NCBI RefSeq assembly: GCF_964199755.1
Contig: NC_133896.1
Coordinates: 84,924,215-84,988,214 of the forward strand
Length of the DNA stretch: 64,000 nt
Source: Larus michahellis
Taxonomy: Eukaryota > Chordata > Aves > Charadriiformes > Laridae
Reading direction: 5' to 3'
A model generated the notes under the pieces. The model was given only the letters and a program-made list of their open reading frames with translations. It searched no databases and was not told where the DNA came from. Position numbers and translations under genes: made by a program. This document shows positions 25,601 to 34,300 of this stretch, piece by piece; positions within the stretch are counted from its first letter, which is position 1; each line of letters begins with the position of its first letter.

Positions 25601-28600
25601 GCAGGATAGCAATGGGACTACAGGGCTGGAGGGAGGAGTATACCAGAAAAGCACGAGAGCAACACCGAACTCTCACAAGAGCAATCATGCCTCTCTATCA
25701 CACTGTCTATTTAATTTAATCCTACGGTTTTGGTATCTGCAGTAAGTTTGCTGGGGAGAGTGAAAGAGAGAACTCACCGTGCAGGATATCTGGTGGTACT
25801 GATGTCCTCTTCAGGCCCTGCCGATGCCAGTCCTTGCTTTTTACTCGGCGCTTGATTGGGCTTTCTTGATTGGCTGTCGGCTCCTGTGCAACTACCCTGA
25901 CCGTTTTTTTGTCTGGCCAACTTGATGATTTTTCCAAGGGTGGATGTCTGGGTATTTCCTCCTTTGGCTGAACTAGCCTTTGCTTGACCCTCCTTTCATC
26001 TTCTATTTTCTCCGTGGTTGCCAACGGAGCTTGGATGTTCTTTGTGTCCACACCAAAGATGCCTGCGCGTTGCTCCCATTGCAGCTCCCCTGAGACCTCC
26101 TCGTCTTGGCAGGTTGTTCTGGTGGTTGGTGGTGATGGAGGGCTGAGCTGGAGAAAGTGGATTGGATTGGTGAATGCTAGCATCGGAAGTGGCTGTGCAG
26201 ATTCTCTGCTCTTGGAGTCTGTGGATGCTATCAGGCCTTCCAGCGAGGGCCAAGAAGGGTGGTCAGGTGAGGACTTTCCCCACTGTATATCCACGTGCTG
26301 ATCTGTTGTTTCAGGGCTGGTGTCAGAGCAGCTGGCCAATGCCTCATTTCCAACAGCAGAAAAGCTTTTGGCCAACAGACTGACCCCTGAATCATCAGAA
26401 GTCTCTGTATCATGGGTACCTGAGTCACCGAGATCCCACTCTCTAGTTATGGGAACAAGGTCATCTTTCTCTGCTACATCTTCTCCATCAGAAGCAGAGG
26501 CCACATTGTTAGAATCAGACACAGAGGCGGCAGTCCGGAGAGGATGGCTTATAGGAGGGTGAGTGGCTAGTAAGTTATCATTGTCCATACCACAGTTGAG
26601 ATGTGGCCTGGAGTGGGATACAGGAGCCAGTGGCCTATAACTTTCAAGGGCTGGAGGTTGGGCAAGGTGATTTGCGTTAAGTGCAGGGGCCTGAGCTTGA
26701 CTGGGGCTTTGGACATGGGAAGGAGGATGAGGAAGCTGTTTGGCATCAGGCTCAGACACCAGAGGTAGGCTTGAGTGGGACACAGGGGACAGATGTTGTT
26801 CTTGCTCATTCACAGCAAGGACCATATCTTCTTCAGAGGGCCAAATCAGGGTGCTCAGGACACTGGAGATTCTGGATCCAGGCTCTTTTTGGTTTAAACT
26901 GCAGTCAGTCTGATCAAGTAAAGGCATTTGTTGTGCTTCATGATCCACATTTGCTCCCGTTTCTTTTCCTTGAATAATGGCGCTTTTTTCTGAGGGGTTT
27001 TGATTAATTGTCTCTGGGTGGTTCAGGGGAGTGGAAGTCCTGCCTGGTGTTTGGGGTGGTTCCAGAGGCTGTGCAATGATAGCCACAGTCCTCCTATCCT
27101 CAGGAAGGCTCCTCTCGTGAGGAAGACAGCTCGTGTATATTACGGAGAAAGAAGATGGGCCACTAAGTTCTTCATGAAAGCCTTCCTCAGAAGTAAGAAG
27201 TTCATGGGAAACATTGGCCTCCCCTGGATCAGTCCTTGCAACAGCAGTTTCCCCTGATGTTGGGTCCCGCACTTGCATAGAAGAGGCTTTGTTGGCTGGC
27301 TTCTCTACAGAGTCTAGCAGTTTGTTCAGGTTGGCGCCAGGACAGTCCTTAGAGGTCACAGAGGCTGTTACGCTAGCACCCTCTTGCTGCAGGCCAAACG
27401 TTGAAGGCACAGAGGTGAGCTCTGAGGGTAAAGTTGGAACGAAGTCCTGAAGATCAGCTTTCCCCAAATTTTCTGTAATGAGATGAGGATCTATATGATC
27501 AGGTGGCTCCAAGTTCTCGGTACCAGAGGAAGGAACAGAAGCTTCTGGGTTCTCTGCACTAGAAGGTGCTGCCACTTCTCCATGGAGTGGAGCACCTCTT
27601 TTATCAAACCTCTGGACAGCCTTTCCATGCCCATCAACGTTCTCATCCTCTCTGCCCAGTCTTGTCCTGTCATCCCAGTCAGCTTCTCCCACATCCTGAC
27701 CACTGATGGAAAAGCGGCCAGAGTCTTCTAGGTCTTCTGCATGGTCAGAGATAAGGCAAGTCTGTGGAGGTGCCACTGGAGTTTCTCCCACTGGGTTCAG
27801 GTTATTTGAGGACAGAGGGCAGGCAGTGGGTGGCTGACATCCAGAACCTGTTTCTGTGACATGACCTTTCAGCAGTACATCCTCACCAGGATGCTGATGC
27901 ACAGAGACAAGTTCCCCAGGAGGAAATGCTGAACCTGTTTGCTCAGCCAAAAACACATTCTCCAAACCACGCAAATCCACATTATGCCTAGGAACAGAAG
28001 ATATCTCTGACCTGAAAGCTGGTGACGGAGTCTCCAGTTCGAGCTCTTCCTCCAGTTTCAGCTCTTCCTTCTGCAGTTGTTGTTCCTGCTCATTTCGTTC
28101 CTTGTTTTTCTGATCTTTGGGCTCCAAATATTTTCCTTCTCCTGTCAGATTCTGCTCTTTGCACTCTTTCTTCTTCTCTTCCTGCTGAAGTTCAGACACT
28201 GCCTCCTCCTGTGCTCGTTCCTTATGCCGTGAAGTATTAATTTCCTCAATTATTTTAGCAGTATCCTTTACTTGGAAGGCACGCTCTGCTGGAGAGGCAG
28301 GTCTGCCCTCTGTTTTTCTGTGATCATCTTCAAGATAAAGGCATTTGGAAGTGGATGAGTTTTCTTTAGGAACCATTACTGCTCCCTGGTCTTTGACCAT
28401 GCTGCTATTCCTTGTTTCACCCGCTGAGATGTTTCCTTCTGCTTGTAGTGAACTTACTTGGCTGTCATCTGTTAAAGTGGAAGACAGCTGATGGGAAGAG
28501 GAAGACTCTCTATTCTCTTCCAAATCCTGGAATGCTCTTATGCTTTCCTTAGCATCTTCAGAAGCGTAAGGTTTAGCCATGTCCTCTACTGCTTTCTCTG

Positions 28601-29348
28601 AGGTAGGCTGCTCACCAGTTGCTGGTGCCACTTTGTCGCTGCTCTGCTGCTGCTCTGCACCAGCATCAACCTCCTGCAAAGAATCCATGGAGCTCTTACC
28701 CAGAAATGGTTCAGCTTTATAATGTCCCTCTGAAACAGTTTTACACACCAAGAAGCACTTAGGTGTCTCTCTCTGAGAGGAAATGGCATCAGCCAAAGGA
28801 GATTTTGGATGCTGGGCCTGAGGGTCTGAGCCATGAAAAGCCCGTTCGGCCTGGCACTGAGGAAACTCAGTGCTGAGGTCCACAGCCTGCAGGATGGCGT
28901 TGCCAGGGGCTGGCACATCCTGGACCGTGCTGAGAGAGGAAGAGTCCTGGTTGCTTTCCAGGTCAACCAGCTCTACTTGCTTAAGTTTCAGAGAACAATT
29001 CAGTCCACCCTCCTCTAAAAACATTTCTCCTTCCAATTCTGAGAGTCCCTTTTGAGGCTCTGCATCACCTTGCTCTCGTTCCAGTCCTGCTGGCACTCTT
29101 CGCACGGGGTTAGAGGGTCTGCCCAGCATCTCTGCTGTTTCCCCTGGAGCAGATAGGCAGTCCTTGGGAGTGCTGAGCTCTGCTTCCTTTGCAGAGTCAG
29201 ATAGGCTGGTGCTCATTTTAGCTGATGTGTGAAGGGCATGATGCTCTCTTTCAATTGCTGCAGAATCCCAGGCTTCCCCAGTGGCACTGCTGGCTTCTGG
29301 GGGAGTGGTACCTCCCTCGCTGGTTTCTTCAGACTCCATCAGTGACAC
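13509..29348 (-). CDS. ARHGEF5: ARHGEF5 Rho guanine nucleotide exchange factor (14 coding exons)
   Basis: ARHGEF5 (TIM) is a cytoplasmic Dbl-family exchange factor that loads GTP on Rho-type GTPases and links Src-family signalling to actin remodelling. Coding exons, in order: 29348-25778, 23906-23825, 23455-23391, 23073-22811, 21891-21731, 20803-20651, 19212-19083, 18188-18114, 16305-16216, 15881-15727, 15020-14859, 14431-14361, 14031-13927, 13663-13509. All have AG/GT borders and matching phases and sum to 5238 nt, which is 1745 residues plus TAA. Human ARHGEF5 is about 1600. The N-terminal 1190 residues are low-complexity and acidic. The DH domain spans about 1325-1530, PH about 1532-1665 and SH3 about 1665-1727. 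Blocks such as [35 protein letters not shown] and [20 protein letters not shown] match the family as I remember it. The start is the first ATG of the giant exon, one base after its acceptor. Promoter is probably the CpG island at 49 kb. No frameshift or stop was seen. Confidence 0.96.
13927..14031 (-). CDS. ARHGEF5: ARHGEF5 coding exon 13, SH3 first half
   Basis: 105 nt between CCCCTTTAG and GATG/GTGAGC. It encodes [20 protein letters not shown], the SH3 RT-loop region. The ALYDY signature is diverged, as in other members of this family. Confidence 0.95.
14361..14431 (-). CDS. ARHGEF5: ARHGEF5 coding exon 12, PH C-terminal helix
   Basis: 71 nt encoding [20 protein letters not shown], including the near-invariant PH tryptophan, then LECP. 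The acceptor reads TTTACAGCAG, a tandem NAGNAG site. Using the first AG gives His-Ser-Glu, the second gives His-Glu. The upstream AG is used here because it keeps the Ser seen in the mammalian protein. Confidence 0.94.
14498..14522. repeat. TG(n)/CG(n) alternating repeat
   Basis: Alternating purine-pyrimidine sequence, TG repeats running into CGCGCG. It sits about 70 bp upstream of the acceptor of ARHGEF5 coding exon 12 on the minus strand. Such tracts favour Z-DNA. Confidence 0.9.
14859..15020 (-). CDS. ARHGEF5: ARHGEF5 coding exon 11, PH middle
   Basis: 162 nt between TACCCGCAG and ACACA/GTAAGA. It encodes [20 protein letters not shown] and [20 protein letters not shown], the central PH strands. 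Confidence 0.96.
15727..15881 (-). CDS. ARHGEF5: ARHGEF5 coding exon 10, PH N-terminal half
   Basis: 155 nt between CTTGCAG and AAGGA/GTGAGT. It encodes [14 protein letters not shown] and [19 protein letters not shown], the first PH strands with the characteristic LFND-LLL block of Dbl-family PH domains. Confidence 0.96.
16216..16305 (-). CDS. ARHGEF5: ARHGEF5 coding exon 9, DH-PH junction
   Basis: 90 nt, exactly 30 codons, between TCTGCAG and TGCAAG/GTGAGC. It contains [20 protein letters not shown], the long final DH helix leading into PH. Confidence 0.96.
17489..18097 (-). mobile_element. Old CR1 LINE fragment in ARHGEF5 intron
   Basis: The plus strand shows the antisense CR1 3' end (AATCACAGAATATCCTGAGTTGG), then the CR1 tail and part of the ORF2 C-terminus with many stops. 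The copy is diverged and broken. Its upstream side ends about 15-20 bp from the donor of ARHGEF5 coding exon 8. Confidence 0.88.
18114..18188 (-). CDS. ARHGEF5: ARHGEF5 coding exon 8, DH C-terminal helix
   Basis: 75 nt, exactly 25 codons, between CTCATGCAG and GAAAAG/GTAAGG. It starts [13 protein letters not shown]. An old CR1 copy ends only about 20 bp past the donor. Skipping this exon would keep frame but delete part of the DH fold. Confidence 0.95.
19083..19212 (-). CDS. ARHGEF5: ARHGEF5 coding exon 7, DH conserved region 3
   Basis: 130 nt between TCCCACAG and CTACAG/GTAACT. It encodes [20 protein letters not shown], the DH conserved region 3 motif that faces the bound GTPase. Confidence 0.96.
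19395..19465. repeat. TA/CA/TG-rich simple repeat
   Basis: Interrupted TATATA, TGTATG and CACACATA units in the intron between ARHGEF5 coding exons 6 and 7. No other function is suggested by the sequence. Confidence 0.85.
20236..20262 (-). mobile_element. Very short CR1 3' terminus remnant
   Basis: GCAGAATCACAGAATGATTGAGG resembles the last bases of a CR1 element, followed at once by unrelated sequence. It is either a severely 5'-truncated copy or a decayed one. Confidence 0.45.
20651..20803 (-). CDS. ARHGEF5: ARHGEF5 coding exon 6, DH middle
   Basis: 153 nt between TGCTGCAG and TTACT/GTAAGT. It encodes [20 protein letters not shown] and [11 protein letters not shown], the middle helices of the DH bundle. 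Confidence 0.96.
21287..21311. repeat. C(13)T(12) homopyrimidine tract
   Basis: Thirteen C then twelve T form an uninterrupted polypyrimidine block, with more T-rich sequence to about 21323. It lies in the intron between ARHGEF5 coding exons 5 and 6. On the coding (minus) strand it is A-rich then G-rich. Confidence 0.95.
21731..21891 (-). CDS. ARHGEF5: ARHGEF5 coding exon 5, DH conserved region 1
   Basis: 161 nt between TCTCTCAAG and GCCAG/GTGAGA. It encodes [20 protein letters not shown], the first DH helix with the glutamate that contacts the GTPase switch region in Dbl proteins, then [13 protein letters not shown]. Confidence 0.96.
22811..23073 (-). CDS. ARHGEF5: ARHGEF5 coding exon 4, pre-DH segment
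   Basis: 263 nt between TTTTCACAG and CAAGAG/GTAATA. It begins [14 protein letters not shown] and ends EQKLQE at the DH boundary. A Ser-rich stretch with [11 protein letters not shown] lies in the middle, a plausible phosphorylation region. Confidence 0.95.
23391..23455 (-). CDS. ARHGEF5: ARHGEF5 coding exon 3
   Basis: 65 nt between CCTGACAG and CTCCT/GTAAGT. It encodes [15 protein letters not shown], a basic block strongly conserved with mammalian ARHGEF5 ahead of the DH domain. Confidence 0.93.
23825..23906 (-). CDS. ARHGEF5: ARHGEF5 coding exon 2, linker
   Basis: 82 nt between CATGCAG and TTGCG/GTAAGT. It encodes an acidic linker with [12 protein letters not shown]. Small size lowers certainty, but phase fits on both sides. 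Confidence 0.85.
24575..24637. repeat. GT/TA dinucleotide-rich repeat
   Basis: GTGTGTATATAG followed by a TATATATATA core and ACACATACATG. It is an intronic simple repeat between ARHGEF5 coding exons 1 and 2. Confidence 0.88.
25778..29348 (-). CDS. ARHGEF5: ARHGEF5 giant first coding exon (disordered N-terminus)
   Basis: This single exon encodes 1190 residues without a stop, far beyond chance. The acceptor TTCTTTAACAG at 29352 is followed by AATGTC, with a second in-frame ATG three codons on. The donor is CACG/GTGAGT. The protein is rich in Glu, Ser, Pro and Gln, with no globular domain I recognise. Residues about 365-440 (28030-28250) are dense in Lys and Glu (for example [10 protein letters not shown] and [14 protein letters not shown]) and could form a single helix or coiled coil. 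The C-terminal part has basic patches such as [10 protein letters not shown] just before VPPDIL. Long, fast-changing N-termini are typical of ARHGEF5. Confidence 0.95.
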
Positions 29349-29386
29349 ATTCTGTTAAAGAAAAATACATTTTTCTGTTACTACTA

Positions 29387-29825
29387 CAGAATCATAGAAT
29401 CTTCTAGGTTGGAAGGGACCTTTCAGATCACAGAGTTCAAACATTAACGTAACACTGCCAAAACCACCACTAAACCATGTCCCTCAGCACCACGTCTACC
29501 TGTCTTTTAAATACCTTCTGGGATGGTGACCCAACCACTTCCCTAAGCAGCCTGTTCCAATGCTTGATAACCCTTTTTCAGTTAAAAAACTGTTCCTAAT
29601 ATCCAATCTAAACCTCCCCTGGCACAACTTGAGGCCATTTCCTCTTGTCCTATTGCCTGTTACTTGGGAGAAGAGACCGACCCCCACCTCGCTACATCCT
29701 CCTTTCAGGTAGTTGTAGAGAGCAATAAGGTCTCCCCTCAGCCTCCTTTTCTCCAGGCTAAACAACCCCAGTTCCCTCAGCCGCTCCTTGTAAGACTTGT
29801 GCTCTAGACCTTTCACACAGGCATT
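29387..29825 (-). mobile_element. CR1 LINE 3' fragment beside the giant ARHGEF5 exon
   Basis: The plus strand starts AGAATCATAGAATC, then TTGGAAGGGACC and the CR1 tail, and extends into the end of ORF2, with [21 protein letters not shown] readable in the minus frame. It is a recent copy, nearly identical over about 265 bp to the one at 1667-1928. Its 3' end lies about 35 bp upstream of the ARHGEF5 acceptor at 29352, in the same orientation as the gene. Confidence 0.94.
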
Positions 29826-32800
29826 TCCCACTGGGAGAAGCTGAGTCCCTTATTACATGGAATGATACAGTGGATCTAATTGGCTTAAGAGGCTTTTAAA
29901 AGCAGGTACTAATGCAGCTAAGAAAAAAAAAAAATACAAACTTAGTAATAAGAGTTGGGAAACCAAGACTGAGGATAGGCAAACATCTGATGTAAGCCTG
30001 CAGTACCGGAGTAATGCTAAAATAAAACTACTAGTATATTTTTAGTTTTACATGTAAATCCAGAAAGTGACTTGGGTCAAAGAGCAGAGATGCTGATCTC
30101 TCTGTAACAGCTGCAGTGCAACTTATGAAAAGTGTTGGGCATGGCTAGCCGTCTCAAAAAGGGATACCAGAAGGCAGTCAGAGAACAAGAAAATCATCAA
30201 AATCTCCGCTAATTTTTGTGGGGCATGGTGGACGAATACTCACGACCTCTTCTAGTGGCTGGCTGAGTCTTGGAGATCTCTTTGATTTCAACAGGAAAAG
30301 GCCTGTACTGTACTTCTGAGCTTATGGCTCTCTTTACAGATCTCTGTGTAAGTATATGCAACACAGGGCCTTATTGAAAATGATCACAGGTACTGATTAA
30401 CAAGAAGTAGGAATGTAAGAATTTGATTAACAGAAAACTAGGACATGACACCAGACACAAGGTATTTGAAGCCTGTAAGCCACATGGGTTGAGAGGAGCA
30501 CCTCTGGTATGTGTGGACGTATCTACAGACTAAAGAAAAACTGTATGATCATTTAGACTACCCTTTAGTTAAAAAAAGAGAAAAAAAAATCATCTAAAAA
30601 TCATCTCAGGATTGTTGGACAGTTTCCCAAAGGATATAGTGGAATTTCCCATCCTTTATTGCAGCTGAAGTTCAGACATGACAAAGCACTAGGGAATGTA
30701 CATTTGGGAAATGTCTGTGAAAACGATGGTAGAATCTGATTCACTGCTTTTGTATTTCTGGTTTCTACCTATCCCATGACACACAATGCCTACCTTAAAA
30801 TACATGAGAGAGAGACAAACCTTAGCGGCTCCCCTCCCTTTTCTTCTGCTTTTGGGACACTTTCTCTAGTGTTCCAGCCTATCTGCTCTATTCCTTATCC
30901 CTTGCTTATCAGAAATGGCTTATAAATTGCTGCTTCAGGCTGCTTCACATACACTGGGTACCTTACAGTCATACCAGAGCTTGTAATTTAGCCCTGAAGG
31001 ATCTGCTGAAACGTGGAGCCACAGTGAGACTTCCCGCTGAACAAAACTTCAGTGTTCTACTCCTCCATCCTATCTTACAGCTGTCAAAGTCTCCAGACAT
31101 GAAGGCGTAGTCCCGCATCTTTTGGTCAGGGAAACCATTCCACATTTCTTCGGGTAAAAAGCCCACTAGCCATCCAGTGGCACAAAAGCCTCAAGGCTTT
31201 ACAACTCTGGAGAGTTCACAGCGCTTGTGCAAAAAGAAATTATTTTTCTTGCTCTAAACAGACAACCAGATCTATACAGTTTTTCTTTCTCTGGCATTCC
31301 TAACTTCCCTACAATTTTAAGGATAGCATTTTTTCCAGCATTTTTGGGAGGGGTGTGCATGTGTGACAATTTCAATTAAGGAGGCTCACTTACAGAGAAA
31401 GGAAAGCCTCTCCATGGAAGGAGAAATCTTTAAAATCAACGGCGATTTCCTTGTGCTGGAGTGGCTCTATAGTCACAAGTCATTTTTTCGGAGCCCACAG
31501 ACAGTAAAAACAATAAGGACGTGACTACATCTGGACTAATTGTCTCAGTTAACTCCATGGCCAGGGCATGCCTGACCTGACGGCTGGTTTAGCTTGTATT
31601 TTTCCCGTACATCAAGTGAAACAGAGCACCTGCTCTGAAAGCAATGAGCCCATGCTCTGGAGTTAGAGCTGAAGTGTTATATACACCTTAATCACGGGCA
31701 TTTTCATCATCTTATAGCTTTAAAAAAAAAAAATGGGGAAAGATTGAATTAACTAATTGAGATAACTCATCAGTTAACTTTGTTCTGAAAGTTTTTTTTT
31801 TCCCCTCATGGAATCTTTAATTCTTTTTTGTATTGAAGAGATAATCTTTCTTACAAAACCAGGATGACTCAGCAATTTGGACATTTTTCCCCAAAGTAGC
31901 AAGTAGTTGTAAATAGATACAATTTGAACAAACAGTATGTTTCAAAGAGGTATGTCCGTTCAGAAAGTTCCCACAGGGCCTCTGCCACATCTTGCTCTTG
32001 TCAGTTAATAGGCAACTACTTTGGTGCTATTAAACCATCTTTTGAAGCTGTTGCACATGTTGCACATGTACAGGACTGTCACGAAAAAGATGCAGCACAG
32101 AAACAACAGGGCTTGGCAGAACACAGAAAGTAGCAGGGTCATAAACCTGAAAGCAGCAACTCTGCCCAAAACAGCATCAACTTTACCTGCGTTGTCCCCG
32201 ATAGGTACGTCTACCCCTCTTTTAACAAAGGTTCCACAATCACATCAGATCGCCCTTGTGCTACACTGCTCTTAGCTCTTCCTGCTACCTAACTTGAGTC
32301 TCCCCTGCTACATGACGGGAAAAGTACTGCTTATCACACCTAATACAGTTAGGTTTCAAAAACGGGCTCCCTAGGAGCAAGAGACTGTTTAGGGAGATGG
32401 GTGGTCTTGGACACAAGCTTACTTGACAAGTAATTTTTACTAGGCAAAGGAAGGCTTACTACTAATAAAGACAGGGTGGCCTATAAAGGTCTGAATAGCA
32501 AGATCCTCAAGCTCAAGCCCCACACTCTGTGTGGGGAAGAACTCTTGCTCACTGTGCTGTTGCAGACATACACAACACTGAATTTCCTCTTATTAAGCTC
32601 AAAGACCCAGTTTCCACTTCCCTGGCTCTGTTGCAAGGGATTTGTACAGGTGAAAGGACAAGTTTAAAGCTGCATTTGGAGCAGTTCCACGGTGATACCG
32701 TGAGACAGGGTATAGGGAGGTGCACAACAGATCAACACGGGAAGCTGCCAAGTGAGATCTGTCTCATCATATTACTGCCAGGTGTTTTGCACACCTCAGG

Positions 32801-33980
32801 GAGAGCAAGCGAGAAGCTTTGAGAAGTGACGCAGGGGAAGGGACAGACAAACTTTCTGGAGAGACAGTGGGGGAGGATGTACGCATCTGGTCAGGGAAAA
32901 AGTTAAGCTCCTGCTTGAAGTCTGGTTCACTGTAGTGAAAGATGCAGATGTCTCTGCAATAAGGATTTAATGGAGATAGGAGAGAAAATAATAGAACAAG
33001 ACTGACTACACCTGTAGCCTTCACATACGGGGGAGCTACATACAAAACCCAGTAGTTACTGGAAGAGATTGCCCGTGGGGCACTGCTGTGTTATGCTCAC
33101 GCTGCAGGTCAGCTTGGCTCTCCACCAGAGGAGGACCCAGGAGACCCCCAGGAGCTGGGCAAGCCAAAGCAAGCTCTCAATTAACATTTGCAAGTCAGGA
33201 CAGTAACATGATAGACAAGCATACAGGAGCCTATCTGGCAACTGCCAGTTTCTAGCAGGCTACACAAACTCTCCCAGAAACCTCACTGTTACTGCTGTTG
33301 GGGCTTGCTGGTCTTTCACGTCTCTCTGGGTCAGATGTAGAGCGTGCCATCTCTCCCTCTGCTCTAATAGTACTTCTCAAGTGAGGCAGGCTGATGGCCC
33401 CTGTTTAGATAAAGCTAGCCATACTCTTTTCCCAAAAGGGCCCGGAAATCCAGGACTTTAGCTCACACACACAGAGCAATGCGAAGCAGCTATTGCCTAA
33501 CTCAAAGGTAATTCTGGGTGCACAAACTCCCTGCAAAATGGAACCGTGAGAGGGTGCAGCTGGCCGCATGCCAGCATGAAAACGAAGGGGCAATGCTTGG
33601 TCGTACCACAGTAGGGAGCACAAAATCTGAGAGAGGAAGGGTGAGGAAGGTGGCCAGCTAAGCAAAACGGGACGGCAGTGAACGCACTAGTGGACAAAGC
33701 GATTCCTGCGATGATGCACGCATCCATCCACAGCTTTTCCAGATCACAAAAGGCAACGCGAATGTCATACTTCCTTCCAGTGTGGGTTAATTCACCTGGA
33801 TGGAGATGACACATACTTCTGGTTTTAAATAGAAAGTACCTCACCTTCCCTTCCCCCCCTCCTCCAACAAACAAGAAAAGAGAAAAAACAAGTACTATCA
33901 AGCACAGACAAGCCCTTCAGCTAGCCAGGAAACAAGGCAACACAGAATTAAGTGGAGTCCTGAGATCCTCCTCCTCCAAA
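29826..33980 (-). other. Predicted ARHGEF5 first intron, part 1: nothing recognised
   Basis: AT-rich sequence with no recognisable exon or repeat family. Open frames at 31924-32275 (+), 32767-33045 (-) and 33405-33901 (-) lack homology or splice support. It is inferred to be intronic because the ARHGEF5 start exon has an acceptor and the nearest strong minus-strand promoter is at 49 kb. Confidence 0.45.
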
Positions 33981-33989
33981 ACCAGGGAG

Positions 33990-34300
33990 AAACCTAGCTT
34001 TTTGGTGCATCCCCTTCACCCTCCCCAGGCGGTGCCAGCCTCAGCCCCCATGGTGGGTCAGGGTGTGCTCCCCGTCCCGCTCGCCTTGCCACGGGTGTCG
34101 GGGTGGCCACGTGCCCAGGCTGCTGCAAACACGCTCCCGGCAGAGAAAGCCCTGCCCTGCAACCACACGCTGGGCCCAGCCGCCCTAGAGCTGCACCAGC
34201 AGCCATCAATGCTCCACAGCCCACCGCACATGGGGCTCCTCTCCCCGGCTCTCCTCCTTTTCTCCGACGGAGCAGCCAGAGCTTCCAGCCGTGAGAAGAG
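33990..34300. promoter_or_regulatory. Small GC-rich, moderately CpG-rich block
   Basis: About 300 bp are clearly more GC- and CpG-rich than their surroundings. Both strands have open frames here, as expected from composition. It could be an alternative promoter or an untranslated exon of ARHGEF5, but no convincing core promoter element was seen. Confidence 0.25.
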
